Source: Caldilineaceae bacterium (GTDB taxonomy: Bacteria; Chloroflexota; Anaerolineae; Caldilineales; Caldilineaceae). From it: a stretch of 64,000 nucleotides of DNA. How positions within the stretch are numbered: the first letter of the stretch is position 1; each line of letters starts with the position of its first letter. Below are positions 7,707 through 17,240 of this stretch, one piece after another. The notes beneath the pieces were generated by a model that saw nothing but the letters and a program-made list of their open reading frames with translations, ran no database searches and was not told the DNA's origin. The translations under genes were made by a program, and so were the position numbers. Where the stretch lies: assembly GCA_026989655.1 (NCBI GenBank), contig JALSIX010000027.1:1-64000 (forward strand), given 5' to 3'.

Positions 7707-10229
7707 ATGCGTACACTCCGCCGCCTGTGCTCATCCCTGGGATCCTGGGTCGGTGGACTGTGGATCTGCCGCCTGGAACAGATGCCCGGTCTGCGCTGGC
7801 TCACCGGCCATCTGATACACAAGCTGGGATTCGCGTTGACTCTGATGCTGGCCATCATGTTGGTGGCCATCGGCGGCGCGTTCTACCAGGTGAACCAACA
7901 GGCCGGCGACGCGCTCCGGATCGAGATGGCGGGCCGCCAGCAGGTGTTGGGGCAACAGGTGGCCCGGATCTCCCTGGACATCGTGGACGGCCACATCGCG
8001 GAGCTGCCCAAGCTGGAGTACTACATCCAGGAGTTCGACCGCTACTTCCAGCGCCTGCTCCAGGGCGATCCCGAGGCCGAACTGCCGCCGGCAAGCCCCG
8101 AGGTCCGCCAGGCCCTGCAGGCCATCGAACCCCTGTGGCAGGACTCCCGCGCCGCGGCCCTGGCCATTGCCGACCACGCCCAGGCCATCTACGAGTTCAA
8201 CCAGGCCCTGGACGAGCTCGGGCAGGACCTGAACAACGTGCTCATCGCGCTGGAGGGAGCGGCGAGCGTGCTGGAGGTGGCCGAGAGCGGATCGCCGTCC
8301 CACTATCTGCTCCGGCGACAACAGGCCGTCACCCTGCGCCTCATGGCCCTGATCCTCGCCATTGCCCAGGGCAACGAGGGCACCAGCGCCCAACTTGGGT
8401 TCAGCCTACGGGAGTTCGACCGCAACCTGGAGAGCCTGCTCCAGGGCAACCCAGACCGGAACATCCCGCCGGCCCAGGGGGTGTTTCGGAACCGGATGGA
8501 GAACGTGGCCCAGGCATGGAATCCGGTGCGGGAGAACATCTCCAAGGTGCTGGTCCACGCGGAGGTGGTCAACGCCAGCAGGGCCCAGGCCCGGCTCATC
8601 TCGAGCTACAGCGCGGAGCTCCTCCGGTACAACGGCCAGGTGGCCGAGCTCCTCCGGGAGGAGGCCCAGGCCAAGACGGATCAGATCCTGCGCTATCTCC
8701 TGGCGTTGGGGCTGGTCTTCCTCTTCACCTATCTGGTGATCACCCTGTTGGTCCGCCAGGCGGTACGTCCCCTCCAGGCCATGAAGGATCGGTTCCAACG
8801 GCTCGTCCAGGAGGACCTGCACGCGTTCGGGCAGGTCCTGGCCCAGTTGGCCCAGGGCGATCTCACCGGCTCCTTCCAGGTCACCACCGGTCGGATCGGC
8901 TACCACGCGGCCGACGAGGTGGGGCAGATCGCCCGGGCCTTCGACGCCATGGTGGCCCGGCTGGACGAGATGGCCCAGGCCTTCGAACGGGCCCGGCACC
9001 AGCTTCAGGGCCTCATCGGCCATGTGCGCTCCAGCGCCCAGGAGGTGGCCGATTTCAGCCACCAGCTCAGCGAAGCCGCGCTCCAGTCGGGCAGCGCGAC
9101 CCAGCAGATCGCGGACGTCATCACCCATGTGGCCGAGGGCAACCTGCGCCAGAGCGAACAGGTGAACCAGGTGCGCAAGGCGGTGAACGAACAGATCCGT
9201 TGGATCCAGGCCATCGCGGAGAACGCGGAGCAGCTGGCCGTGGCCGCGGTGGACGCCAACGAGGTCCTGCACGGCACCCTGGGGCCGGCCATTGCCCAGG
9301 TCCAGGAGGCGGCCCAGGAAGGCCAGGAGGTGGTGGATGTGGCCGACACCTCGGTGGCCCGGGGCGCCGACGCGGTGGCCAAGACCATCCAGGACATGCG
9401 TTCCATCTCCCGGGTCACCGAGGAGGCCGTGCAGTGGGTGAACCAGATGCAGGGCGCGTCCCAGCAGATCGACACCATTGTCCAGGCCATCGACGAGATC
9501 GCGGAGCAGACGAACCTGTTGGCCCTGAACGCGGCCATCGAGGCGGCCCGGGCCGGCGAACACGGCCGGGGCTTTGCGGTGGTGGCCGACGAGGTGCGCA
9601 AGCTCTCGGAGCGGGCCACCCGTTCCACCCGGGAGATCCACGGGCTGATCGACACGGTCCAGACCACCATGGCCCGGATGGTGGGGGCCATGGAACGAAG
9701 TGCCCGGGAGGTGCAGAACGGCCTGGCCGCGGCCCAGGAGGCGGGCCACACCTTCCAGGAGATCCGGGCCACCATGGAACGGGTCCAGGGGCAGACCTCC
9801 CGCCTGGCCCGGGCCGTGGAGGAGATGGGACAGAGCAGCGCGGTGTTGGAGGACGTGTTGACCCGGGTGGCGGCCATCGGAGAGGAGAACCGGCGGTCGG
9901 TCCAGGAGCTGACCCGCTTCAGCCACACGGTCCAGGAGGCCATCACCGCGGTCTCTGCGGTGACGGAGGAGAACAGCGCCGCCGCGACAGAGGTCTCCGC
10001 GGGGGCCGAGGAGATCAGCGCCCAGATGGAGCAGACCGTGATCTCGGTGGAGCTGTTGGCCAACATGGCCCACCGCCTGCGGGAGGAGGTGCAGCGGTTC
10101 CGGCTGGACTCGACATCCGCGGGGCCGGTGGAGGCTGGCGGCCCCTCTCCGGAGGATGAAAGCCCCTGGGAAGAGGTGTTCCACCCCGGGCAGCAGCCCC
10201 TCCCCAACGGTCAGCGGAGGGCTGTGTAG
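7707..10229 (+). CDS. methyl-accepting chemotaxis protein
   Basis: An 840-residue transmembrane chemoreceptor. The start at 7707 is the ATG behind AGGAACC; an upstream GTG at 7662 is less likely. Transmembrane segment 1 is at about residues 41-60 and segment 2 ([18 protein letters not shown]) at about 330-352. Between them lies a sensor region of about 270 residues, mostly helical, with an internal similarity ([20 protein letters not shown] and [19 protein letters not shown]) suggesting a duplicated helical-bundle module. HAMP-like sequence follows segment 2. The cytoplasmic rod contains the conserved tip [19 protein letters not shown] around residue 600. It would signal through CheA/CheW, none of which are in this window. 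The ligand is unknown. Confidence 0.95.
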   Translation: MRTLRRLCSSLGSWVGGLWICRLEQMPGLRWLTGHLIHKLGFALTLMLAIMLVAIGGAFYQVNQQAGDALRIEMAGRQQVLGQQVARISLDIVDGHIAELPKLEYYIQEFDRYFQRLLQGDPEAELPPASPEVRQALQAIEPLWQDSRAAALAIADHAQAIYEFNQALDELGQDLNNVLIALEGAASVLEVAESGSPSHYLLRRQQAVTLRLMALILAIAQGNEGTSAQLGFSLREFDRNLESLLQGNPDRNIPPAQGVFRNRMENVAQAWNPVRENISKVLVHAEVVNASRAQARLISSYSAELLRYNGQVAELLREEAQAKTDQILRYLLALGLVFLFTYLVITLLVRQAVRPLQAMKDRFQRLVQEDLHAFGQVLAQLAQGDLTGSFQVTTGRIGYHAADEVGQIARAFDAMVARLDEMAQAFERARHQLQGLIGHVRSSAQEVADFSHQLSEAALQSGSATQQIADVITHVAEGNLRQSEQVNQVRKAVNEQIRWIQAIAENAEQLAVAAVDANEVLHGTLGPAIAQVQEAAQEGQEVVDVADTSVARGADAVAKTIQDMRSISRVTEEAVQWVNQMQGASQQIDTIVQAIDEIAEQTNLLALNAAIEAARAGEHGRGFAVVADEVRKLSERATRSTREIHGLIDTVQTTMARMVGAMERSAREVQNGLAAAQEAGHTFQEIRATMERVQGQTSRLARAVEEMGQSSAVLEDVLTRVAAIGEENRRSVQELTRFSHTVQEAITAVSAVTEENSAAATEVSAGAEEISAQMEQTVISVELLANMAHRLREEVQRFRLDSTSAGPVEAGGPSPEDESPWEEVFHPGQQPLPNGQRRAV

Positions 10230-10256
10230 CCGCCTCGGGCCCCGGCCACTTCGCCT

Positions 10257-11918
10257 TCATCGCCCCCCTTCTCCGGGCGGCCGAAACACCTCGCCCCCGT
10301 CCGTGCGGAAGTGGAGATCGAACGCGTCCGGATCCGTGCCCCGGGCCTGGATGGCGCCGTGGCGGCGGACGGGGCCTGGAAAGACCACGGGCCGGGTGGT
10401 GTGGAGGATCTGACCGTCCCAGAGGAGGCTGAGAAGCCCCTGGGAGGTGGGCAGGTCCAGGAGAGCCCACCAGGACCACTCCGGGGGCCAGGTGGGCGTC
10501 AGGTGAAGGCGGCCTTCCTCCCAGTGGATGCCACACCCGGAACCCATCACCCGGGCCAGGAAGACAGGGGCGGAGAGGAGGTCCAAACCCGTTTCCCACC
10601 ATGTGGGGGGGAAGGGAGTCCGCTCCCCCGTCGGGGCCGTCGGCCGGTCCGGAGCCAGGTCCTGGGCCTCGCTGGACCAGCGAGCCGGGTCCGCGCTGTG
10701 CCCCAGCCGAGCCAGGAGCGCCGCGGCCTGCTGGAGGGCATGGGCTGCCTGGAGCCGCCATCGGGGATCGGTGGCCGCCGAGGTGCGACGGCCCCGGATC
10801 AAGGCCTCGGCACAGAGGCGGATGGCCTCCTGGTGTTCGGCCAGCCAGCCCCCCTCTCCATCTCGGGCCAGACGCCGGTGCAGGGCCTCCAGATAGCCGC
10901 GAAGGGGCCGGGGATCCGGAGGAGGGGCAGGGCCTTGGGGAGTGGCGGGGAACGGCCGAGAGGGCAGGTGGCCCTGGGTGCGGTGGACCAGCTCCCGGAC
11001 GGTGGCCAACAGGTCGTGGCTGAAGGAGGGTTCGAAGAGGTGGCAGGCGTCCACCCAAGCAGGCAGGGCGCTCAGCTCCTCGTCCAGCGGGGCCAGGCCC
11101 ATGGACAGCCGTTTGAGCCGGTGGACGATCCGGATCTTGGCCTGTTGGACGGCCCAGTCCAGCCGACGCCAGGGCGACCACAGCCGTCCCCGATGGGTGA
11201 CCTCCCACCACTGGGCCTGGGTACGACGATGGACAGAGCGGATGTCCCGGAGGGCCAGGAAACCCTGCCAGGCCCCCTCCTCGCCCTCATGGCTCACGGT
11301 GAGCAGGAAGGCCAGGTCCACCTGTCCGACCACCAGCACGTGGTAGAGCAGACGGGCCTGGGAGGGGGCCGGGAAAGCGACCTGGTCGGGCCGTCCCTCC
11401 GGCATGCCGAAAACCCGGGTGGTCTCCACGTCCTGGGGACGACAGCGCCCCTGGGCCACCAGGAGCCCGTCCACCATCCGCTGTTCCAGGGGTTCGCCCC
11501 AGTCGATGGCGACGCGGACCTGGAGCAGGCGGTCGCCCTCGGCCTGGCATTCCAGCATCCACAGGGCAGCCCGGTCGTGGGCACTGTCCAGGGGTGGGAA
11601 GGTCCGCTTGCTGACGATCACCCCCTCCACCCCGGCGATGGTCTCCACATAGCCGGGGTACTGTCGGGTCACCAGGGCCTGCATGGCCTCCACGGGTTCG
11701 TGGCGGATGCCCCGGCGGGTGTAGATGGGGGCCTGGATCTGGAGGCGGATGGAGCGGGCATAGGTGTGGCCATGGCCGGGCCCGGTCAGGCCGTACAGGT
11801 CGCTGTCCCGGTCGGTCCGGTAGTGGATCTGCAGGTTGGCCAGCGGGTAGCGGGCCCGGGGATCCTGGGCGGTGTATTCCAGGGTGATGGGGGCATCCAG
11901 GGATCGGGGGAGGGCCAT
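10257..11918 (-). CDS. hypothetical protein, carbohydrate-enzyme-like
   Basis: A 553-residue soluble protein that I cannot assign to a named family with certainty. The N-terminal 250 residues look beta-rich. The middle contains helical stretches (KIRIVHRLKRLSMGLAPLDEEL, an Ala/Gln/Leu-rich bundle near LQAAHALQQAAALLARLG), and the C terminus has a Trp-rich stretch (TPTWPPEWSWWALLDLP) reminiscent of the accessory beta-sandwich at the end of (alpha/alpha)6 glycosidases. No catalytic acid can be pointed to. The ATG at 11918 lies four bases after the stop of the ABC ATPase gene and has no ribosome site of its own, so translational coupling is likely. It may process what the importer brings in; that is inference from position. 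Confidence 0.7.
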   Translation of the reverse strand: MALPRSLDAPITLEYTAQDPRARYPLANLQIHYRTDRDSDLYGLTGPGHGHTYARSIRLQIQAPIYTRRGIRHEPVEAMQALVTRQYPGYVETIAGVEGVIVSKRTFPPLDSAHDRAALWMLECQAEGDRLLQVRVAIDWGEPLEQRMVDGLLVAQGRCRPQDVETTRVFGMPEGRPDQVAFPAPSQARLLYHVLVVGQVDLAFLLTVSHEGEEGAWQGFLALRDIRSVHRRTQAQWWEVTHRGRLWSPWRRLDWAVQQAKIRIVHRLKRLSMGLAPLDEELSALPAWVDACHLFEPSFSHDLLATVRELVHRTQGHLPSRPFPATPQGPAPPPDPRPLRGYLEALHRRLARDGEGGWLAEHQEAIRLCAEALIRGRRTSAATDPRWRLQAAHALQQAAALLARLGHSADPARWSSEAQDLAPDRPTAPTGERTPFPPTWWETGLDLLSAPVFLARVMGSGCGIHWEEGRLHLTPTWPPEWSWWALLDLPTSQGLLSLLWDGQILHTTRPVVFPGPVRRHGAIQARGTDPDAFDLHFRTDGGEVFRPPGEGGR

Positions 11919-11922
11919 GGGG

Positions 11923-13473
11923 TCATGTGGACAGACCGGCGGCCGTGTGTTCCTGGGGGTGGACACCGGCCATGAGCAGGCCCAGCCGTTCTCGGGTGGC
12001 CTCCTCGGCGGGCAGGACATCCAGGATCTGGCCCTGGTACATGACCGCGATGCGGTCGGAGAGGGCCATGATCTCGTCCAGCTCGTAGCTGACCAGGAGG
12101 ACGGCCACGCCCTGGTCCCGCTTGGCCACGATCTGTTGGTGGATGAACTCGATGGAGCCCACGTCGATGCCCCGGGTGGGCTGGGCCGCGATGAGGAGCT
12201 GGATGGGGCGGCTGAACTCCCGGGCCACCACCAGCTTCTGCTGGTTGCCGCCGGAGAGGCTCCCGGCCCGGGTGTAGATGGAGGGGGTGCGGACGTCGTA
12301 CTCCGCGACCAGGCGGCGGGCGTGCTCCGCGATGGCCTCCTCCTGGATGGTCAGGCCCTGGGCGAAGGGAGGCCGGTAGTAGGTGTTCAGCACCAGGTTG
12401 TAGGCCACGGGATAGGCGCCCACCATGCCGTAGGCATGCCGATCCTCGGGCACATGGCAGCTCTGGCCCCGGTCGGTGATCTGGCGGGGCGAGGCGCGGG
12501 TCATGTCCTGGCCGGCGATGCGCAGCCGGCCCCCGGTGGCCGGCCGCAGGCCGGTGATCACCTCCACCAGCTCGGTCTGGCCGTTGCCCTGGACCCCGGC
12601 CACGCCCAGGATCTCCCCGGCCCGGACCTGCAGGGAGACGCCGCGCAGGGCCGGTTCCCCCAGGTCGTTCACCGCCTCCAGCCCTTCCACCTCCAGGACC
12701 ACCGGCCCCGGGCTGGCCGGTCCCTTCTCCACCACCAGCATCACCTCGCGCCCCACCATCATGGCGGCCAGGCTGGCCTGGGACGCGGTCTGGGGGTCGG
12801 CCTCCCCCACCACCTCGCCCCGCCGCAGGACCACGATCCGGTCCGCGATGTGGAGGACCTCCTTGAGCTTGTGGGTGATGAAGATGATGGCCTTGCCCTG
12901 CCGGCGGAGGAGGTCCATGATCTGGAAGAGGCCCTGGATCTCCTGGGGGGTGAGCACGGAGGTGGGCTCGTCCAGGATGAGGATGTCGGCCTCCCGGTAG
13001 AGGGCCTTGATGATCTCCACCCGCTGGCGGACCCCGACGGGCAGGTCCTCCACGATGGCGTAGGGATCCACCTCCAGGCTGTACCGGGAGGCGATCTCCT
13101 GGATCCGTCGGGCCACCGCCTCCCGATCCAGGAAGGGGCCTCGGATGCTCTCGCTGCCCAGCATGACGTTGTCCACCACGCTCATCACCGGCACGAGCTG
13201 GAAGTGCTGGTGCACCATGCCGATGCCCAGGGCGATGGCGTCCTTGGGCGAGTGCATGGTCACCGGCCGGCCTCGGACCCGGATCTCGCCCTCGGTGGGC
13301 CGGTAGAGGCCGTAGATGATGTTCATCAACGTGGACTTGCCCGCGCCATTCTCGCCCAACAGGCCCAAGATCTCGCCCGGGTAGAGCTCCAGGTGGACCC
13401 GGTTGTTGGCCACCACGCCGGGGAAGACCTTGGTGATGTCGCGGACCTCCAGGATGGGCTCGCGTGTGTCCAT
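11923..13473 (-). CDS. double ATP-binding subunit of a BmpA-type (nucleoside/simple sugar) ABC importer
   Basis: A 516-residue protein with two fused ABC domains. The first has Walker [10 protein letters not shown], signature [11 protein letters not shown] and Walker [12 protein letters not shown]. The second has a degenerate P-loop (GVQGNGQTE), signature [11 protein letters not shown] and AAQPTRGID in the Walker B position. Asymmetry of this kind is normal for the RbsA/NupO class. The ATG at 13473 is preceded by GAGAG. It lies in one operon with the two permeases and the BmpA-like binding protein upstream, 118 bp after the second permease. It powers import at the inner face of the membrane; a nucleoside substrate is suggested by family only. 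Confidence 0.93.
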   Translation of the reverse strand: MDTREPILEVRDITKVFPGVVANNRVHLELYPGEILGLLGENGAGKSTLMNIIYGLYRPTEGEIRVRGRPVTMHSPKDAIALGIGMVHQHFQLVPVMSVVDNVMLGSESIRGPFLDREAVARRIQEIASRYSLEVDPYAIVEDLPVGVRQRVEIIKALYREADILILDEPTSVLTPQEIQGLFQIMDLLRRQGKAIIFITHKLKEVLHIADRIVVLRRGEVVGEADPQTASQASLAAMMVGREVMLVVEKGPASPGPVVLEVEGLEAVNDLGEPALRGVSLQVRAGEILGVAGVQGNGQTELVEVITGLRPATGGRLRIAGQDMTRASPRQITDRGQSCHVPEDRHAYGMVGAYPVAYNLVLNTYYRPPFAQGLTIQEEAIAEHARRLVAEYDVRTPSIYTRAGSLSGGNQQKLVVAREFSRPIQLLIAAQPTRGIDVGSIEFIHQQIVAKRDQGVAVLLVSYELDEIMALSDRIAVMYQGQILDVLPAEEATRERLGLLMAGVHPQEHTAAGLST

Positions 13474-13591
13474 GGCGCTCTCAGGGGTAGCACGGTGGGG
13501 CTCCGGGGAGCCCACGGCGTCTCCACGGGATCCGGCTGCGCCCCCAGGGGACGCGCCGGCAAGGGGGCCCCGGTGGGCGCCCGGGCCCGAA

Positions 13592-14641
13592 CTACTCGCC
13601 GCCCTCGGTCTCGTACACCTTGCCCTCGGCCGCGGGGGGACGGACCCGCCCGACAAAGCCCGAGACCACCACGATGGTCACCAGGTAGGGCAGCATGGAG
13701 ATGAAGTGGCGCGGCACGGTCTTGACCCCGGCCAGGAGCAGCTCGTTCTGCAGGGCCTGGGTGTAGCCGAACAGGACAGAGGCGCCCATGGCGCCGAAGG
13801 GGTTCCAGTTGCCGAAGATCATGGCCGCCAAGGAGATGAAGCCCCGCCCGGCGGTCATGCCCTCCTGGAACTGGCCCACCGCCTCCAGGACCAGGTACCC
13901 TCCGGCCAGGCCGGCCACCATGCCCCCCAGGGTGGTGTTCATGTACCGATATCGGTTCACCGGGATGCCCACGGTGTCCGCGGCCCGGGGGTGTTCGCCC
14001 ACGGCCCGGGTGCGGAGCCCCCATCGGGTGTAGAACAGGCCTACGTGCAGGAGGGCCACCAGGATCAGGGCCAGGTAGGTCAGAAGGGGCTTCGCGAAGA
14101 GCACGGGGCCGATGACCGGGATCTGGGAGAGGAGCGGGATGGCAATGGGCGCGAACTTCCCCTCGGCCACCGCGTCTCGGTCGAACAGATACGCGGAGAT
14201 CCCCGCGGCCAGGATGATGATCACCGTGCCGGAGATGATCTGGTCCATGCGGAAGCGGATGGAGAAAGTCGCGTGGAGCAGCCCCATGATCCCCCCGATG
14301 CCGACGGCCACCAGGGTGCTGAAGAGGAGGCTGGTGGTCAAGGGCCAGTCGTTCGTGTTCGTCTTGGCCACAAAGGCCGCGAACGCGCCGGCCAACATCA
14401 TCCCCTCGATGCCGATGTTGATGATGCCGGAACGCTCGCAGAGGATGCCGCTCATGGCCCCCAGGATGAGGGGGATGGCGGCCCGCAGGGTGAAGTTCAA
14501 CGCGCTGACCCCGAAGAGCACCCGCAGCCAGGTCCGCTCGCCCAGGGCGGTGGTGTTGACCAGGATCGCCAGGGCCACCAGGGCCAGGGCCAGGACCCAG
14601 CCGACGATCGCGGTGGCCTTCCACACCCGATGTGGCCTCAT
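13592..14641 (-). CDS. ABC importer permease 2 (BmpA-associated, YufQ/NupQ class)
   Basis: A 349-residue integral membrane protein of the branched-chain/simple-sugar permease superfamily. Hydrophobic segments run through its length, and the diagnostic cytoplasmic-loop sequence GILCERSGIINIGIEGMMLAG is present near residue 70. The ATG at 14641 overlaps the TGA of the first permease (ATGA), so the two are translationally coupled and probably form a heterodimer. The frame stays open upstream, but that part is antisense-like sequence inside permease 1. Confidence 0.93.
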   Translation of the reverse strand: MRPHRVWKATAIVGWVLALALVALAILVNTTALGERTWLRVLFGVSALNFTLRAAIPLILGAMSGILCERSGIINIGIEGMMLAGAFAAFVAKTNTNDWPLTTSLLFSTLVAVGIGGIMGLLHATFSIRFRMDQIISGTVIIILAAGISAYLFDRDAVAEGKFAPIAIPLLSQIPVIGPVLFAKPLLTYLALILVALLHVGLFYTRWGLRTRAVGEHPRAADTVGIPVNRYRYMNTTLGGMVAGLAGGYLVLEAVGQFQEGMTAGRGFISLAAMIFGNWNPFGAMGASVLFGYTQALQNELLLAGVKTVPRHFISMLPYLVTIVVVSGFVGRVRPPAAEGKVYETEGGE

Positions 14642-15780
14642 CCGCTGCCTCCGCCCCAGGTCTGGCTGATGGTGGTCACCTCGAACTCCTCGGCCTCCAT
14701 CCGGAAGAGGAGCCGGATCAGGGTGGGTGCGGCCACGAAGGCCAACACCAGGGCCTGGATCACCTGGATGATGTCCTGGGCCACGCCGGACTCGAACTGC
14801 ATCCGGGCCGCGCCGGCGTCCAGGGCCCCGAAGAGAAAGGCGGCCAGCACGATCCCAAAGGGGTGGGTCTGGCCCAGCAGGGCCACGGTGATGCCGTCGA
14901 AGCCCACCTGCCCCCCGAACTCCGGGGCGAACTTCCAGTTGACCCCCAGGGTCTCGATCGCGCCGGCCAGGCCGGCCAGGATCCCGGCGATGCCCATGGT
15001 GAAGACCACGGTCCAGGCCACCCGCATCCCGGCGTAGCGGGCCGCCTTCAGGTTGAGGCCCACCGTGCGGATCTCGAAACCGATGGTGGTTCGGTAGATG
15101 AGCCACCAGATGAACACCACCACGGCCAGGGCCAGGAGAACCCCGGCATGGAGACGATAGGCCGGGTCGAAGAAGAGAGGGAGGCGGGCAGACTCCAGGA
15201 TGTCCGGCGACTCGGACACCGCCCGGGCCGTGGGATCCCAGAGGGGGCCGGGGCTCTGGCCCTCGGTGCCCCCGGCGTAGACGGTCCATCCCGCGAGGAG
15301 CGCGGCCACATAGTTCAGCATGATGGTCACGATCACCTCGTGGGCCCCGGTGTAGACCTTGAGCAGCCCGGGGATGAGGCCCCACACCAGCCCGCCCACC
15401 ACCCCGGCCAACAGGGCCAGGCTCACATGCAGGGGGGCGGGCATGCCGGGAAAGGAGATGCCCACCGCGGTGGCGGCCACGGTGCCCATGAGAAACTGGC
15501 CCGCGGCCCCGATGTTGAAGAGCCCGGCCTTGAAGGCCACGGCCACGGATAGGCCGGTGAAGATGAGGGGCACCATCTTGCGCACGGTCCGGGCCAGGGC
15601 CCGGGCGTCACCGAAGGCACCGGACCACAGCCCCCGGTAGGCCACCAGGGGGTCGTCGCCGAAAGCCCACATGGCCACCGCGCCGATGGCCAGGGCGATC
15701 AGGATGGCGGCTACAGGGAGCAGGAGGGAGCGGAGAAAGCGCCCGAGCCGTCCCGGGCGGCGGTCGATGGCGTTCGCCAT
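14638..15780 (-). CDS. ABC importer permease 1 (BmpA-associated, YufP/NupP class)
   Basis: A 380-residue integral membrane protein with many hydrophobic helices and the family signature VAFKAGLFNIGAAGQFLMG near residue 85. It pairs with the following permease, whose start overlaps its stop. It follows the binding-protein gene after 163 bp containing a strong hairpin. A periplasmic-side loop of about 50 residues between helices is longer than in many relatives (WTVYAGGTEGQSPG and following). Confidence 0.93.
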   Translation of the reverse strand: MANAIDRRPGRLGRFLRSLLLPVAAILIALAIGAVAMWAFGDDPLVAYRGLWSGAFGDARALARTVRKMVPLIFTGLSVAVAFKAGLFNIGAAGQFLMGTVAATAVGISFPGMPAPLHVSLALLAGVVGGLVWGLIPGLLKVYTGAHEVIVTIMLNYVAALLAGWTVYAGGTEGQSPGPLWDPTARAVSESPDILESARLPLFFDPAYRLHAGVLLALAVVVFIWWLIYRTTIGFEIRTVGLNLKAARYAGMRVAWTVVFTMGIAGILAGLAGAIETLGVNWKFAPEFGGQVGFDGITVALLGQTHPFGIVLAAFLFGALDAGAARMQFESGVAQDIIQVIQALVLAFVAAPTLIRLLFRMEAEEFEVTTISQTWGGGSG

Positions 15781-15817
15781 GCACCCAGTCCTATACGTCG
15801 TTCTCGGTTCCGATCTC

Positions 15818-15853
15818 CCGGCAGGGGGCGAGGGCGCCCTCGCCCCCCGCCGG
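15818..15853 (-). promoter_or_regulatory. intercistronic hairpin in the importer operon
   Basis: GGGGGCGAGGGC (15824-15835) is followed directly by its exact reverse complement (15836-15847). Outer CCGGC/GCCGG arms extend the stem with one mismatch. No U-run follows, so it is more likely an mRNA-end stabiliser or partial terminator between the binding protein and the permeases than a full stop. This would raise binding-protein levels relative to permease. Confidence 0.7.
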
Positions 15854-15943
15854 ACCGCGCCTCAGGTGGGGCCGAGCGGATGACAGACGTCCTCCGCGGG
15901 CTCCCCGCATCGGCTCCTGGGGGCGGGAAGAGGAGGGATCGAG

Positions 15944-17032
15944 CTACGGGTTGTAGCCGGTGTCGATGGTGCCCTCCAGCAGGCCCTGCTTGATCTCCTG
16001 GAGCTGGTCCTTGACCTCCTGGGGCACATCGTCCTCGAAGTCGTGGAAGGGGGCCAGGCCCACCTCGCCGTAGTAGTTCCCGCCGGGGAACTCGCCCTGG
16101 AAGGCCATGCCGATCAGGTCGGCCACCGCGGGGGTGATGAGCTTCATCGCGCTGGAGACCAGGCAGGGCTGGGCCGCGGGCAGGGTGTACCACTGGTCCG
16201 TGTCCACACCGATGCAGTAGACCCGCTGGCCGGCCTGGGCCGCCGCGGCCACCTCCTGGAGCGCGCCGTTGCCGGTGATGCCGCCCGCGCCGAAGATCAC
16301 GTCCGCGCCCTGGTCCAGGGCCTGGCGGGCCGTGGCCGCGCCCCACTCCGGATCCGTGAAGGCCACGTCCAGGCCGCCGGGGTGATAGGTGGAGATGGTG
16401 GTGATGTCGGGCTTGATGTAACGGGCCCCGTTCTCATAGCCCTCCTTGAAGGCCACCACCGGGGGCACCAGGTCCGTGCCCAGGACCGCGGCGATGATGT
16501 CCGTCTCGCTCAGGTGGGCGGCCAGGACACCGGCCAGGAAGCCCGCCTGGTCCTCGTGGAAGATGAGGCCGGCCACGTTGGGCAAGGCCTCTGCCTGGAA
16601 CTGGTCCACGCCGATGAAGTAGACGCCGGGATTGGCCTTGGCCGCCTCCACGGTGGCGTCGCCCAGGGCGAAGCCCACGGTGACGATGACGTCGTAGCCC
16701 GCGTCGATGAACTGCTGGATGTTGTCCGCGTAGTCCTTGGAGTCCACGGTCTCGATGTACTTCACGTTGTCCTCGGGCAGCCCCAGCTGTTCGGCGCCCA
16801 GGAGGACCCCCTCCCACGCGGACTGGTTGAAGCTGCGGTCGTTGATCCGGCCCACGTCCGTGACCAGACCGACCTTGAACTCGGCCAGGGGCTCTGCAGC
16901 CTCCTCGGCAGGGGCCGCGGCCTCCTGCTCCTGGGCCGGCGCGGTGGGCGCCGCGGGGGCCGGACAGGCGGCCAGCACCAGGGCCAACAGGGTGAGCAAG
17001 GCCATGAGGAAGAACAGGCGTTTGCGGGACAT
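15944..17032 (-). CDS. BmpA/PnrA-family substrate-binding lipoprotein
   Basis: A 362-residue lipoprotein. The signal peptide ends in the lipobox LVLAAC with Cys23 as lipid anchor, followed by an Ala/Pro/Glu linker. The mature part has BMP-family features: FKVGLVTDVGRINDRSFNQS at its start, then AGYDVIVTVGFALG and YFIGVDQFQ. PnrA-like proteins bind purine nucleosides, so nucleoside uptake is the best guess. The ATG at 17032 has AGGAGG upstream. It is the first gene of the importer operon, driven by the promoter at 17128-17156. Confidence 0.95.
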   Translation of the reverse strand: MSRKRLFFLMALLTLLALVLAACPAPAAPTAPAQEQEAAAPAEEAAEPLAEFKVGLVTDVGRINDRSFNQSAWEGVLLGAEQLGLPEDNVKYIETVDSKDYADNIQQFIDAGYDVIVTVGFALGDATVEAAKANPGVYFIGVDQFQAEALPNVAGLIFHEDQAGFLAGVLAAHLSETDIIAAVLGTDLVPPVVAFKEGYENGARYIKPDITTISTYHPGGLDVAFTDPEWGAATARQALDQGADVIFGAGGITGNGALQEVAAAAQAGQRVYCIGVDTDQWYTLPAAQPCLVSSAMKLITPAVADLIGMAFQGEFPGGNYYGEVGLAPFHDFEDDVPQEVKDQLQEIKQGLLEGTIDTGYNP

Positions 17033-17127
17033 CCTTGACCCTCCTTGTGGTCTTGTGGAAGAAGCGGTGAACGTTTTGCCTCGCCAGGGGGACGGCGTGG
17101 ATGAGGACAGCTTCCAAGGCCGCCCCC

Positions 17128-17156
17128 ATTATAGAGGGAGGGCTGCGAAGAGACAA
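17128..17156 (-). promoter_or_regulatory. sigma70-type promoter of the importer operon
   Basis: On the minus strand TTGTCT (17151-17156) and a perfect TATAAT (17128-17133) lie 17 bp apart. Initiation near 17121 gives a leader of about 90 nt before the binding-protein gene. Confidence 0.85.
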
Positions 17157-17240
17157 AAAACAGGATCCTCAGGTTAAGGTTCGTCGCGCGGCGCCCAGGC
17201 GGTCCTCTCCTGGGCAAGGCCTCGGACCGTCCAGGCCGGG

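Noticed and set aside
11872-13704. Long plus-strand open frame opposite the ABC ATPase gene
   Set aside because: It is the complement of a gene with both Walker and signature motifs; its own translation is His/Asp/Gly-rich with no domain.
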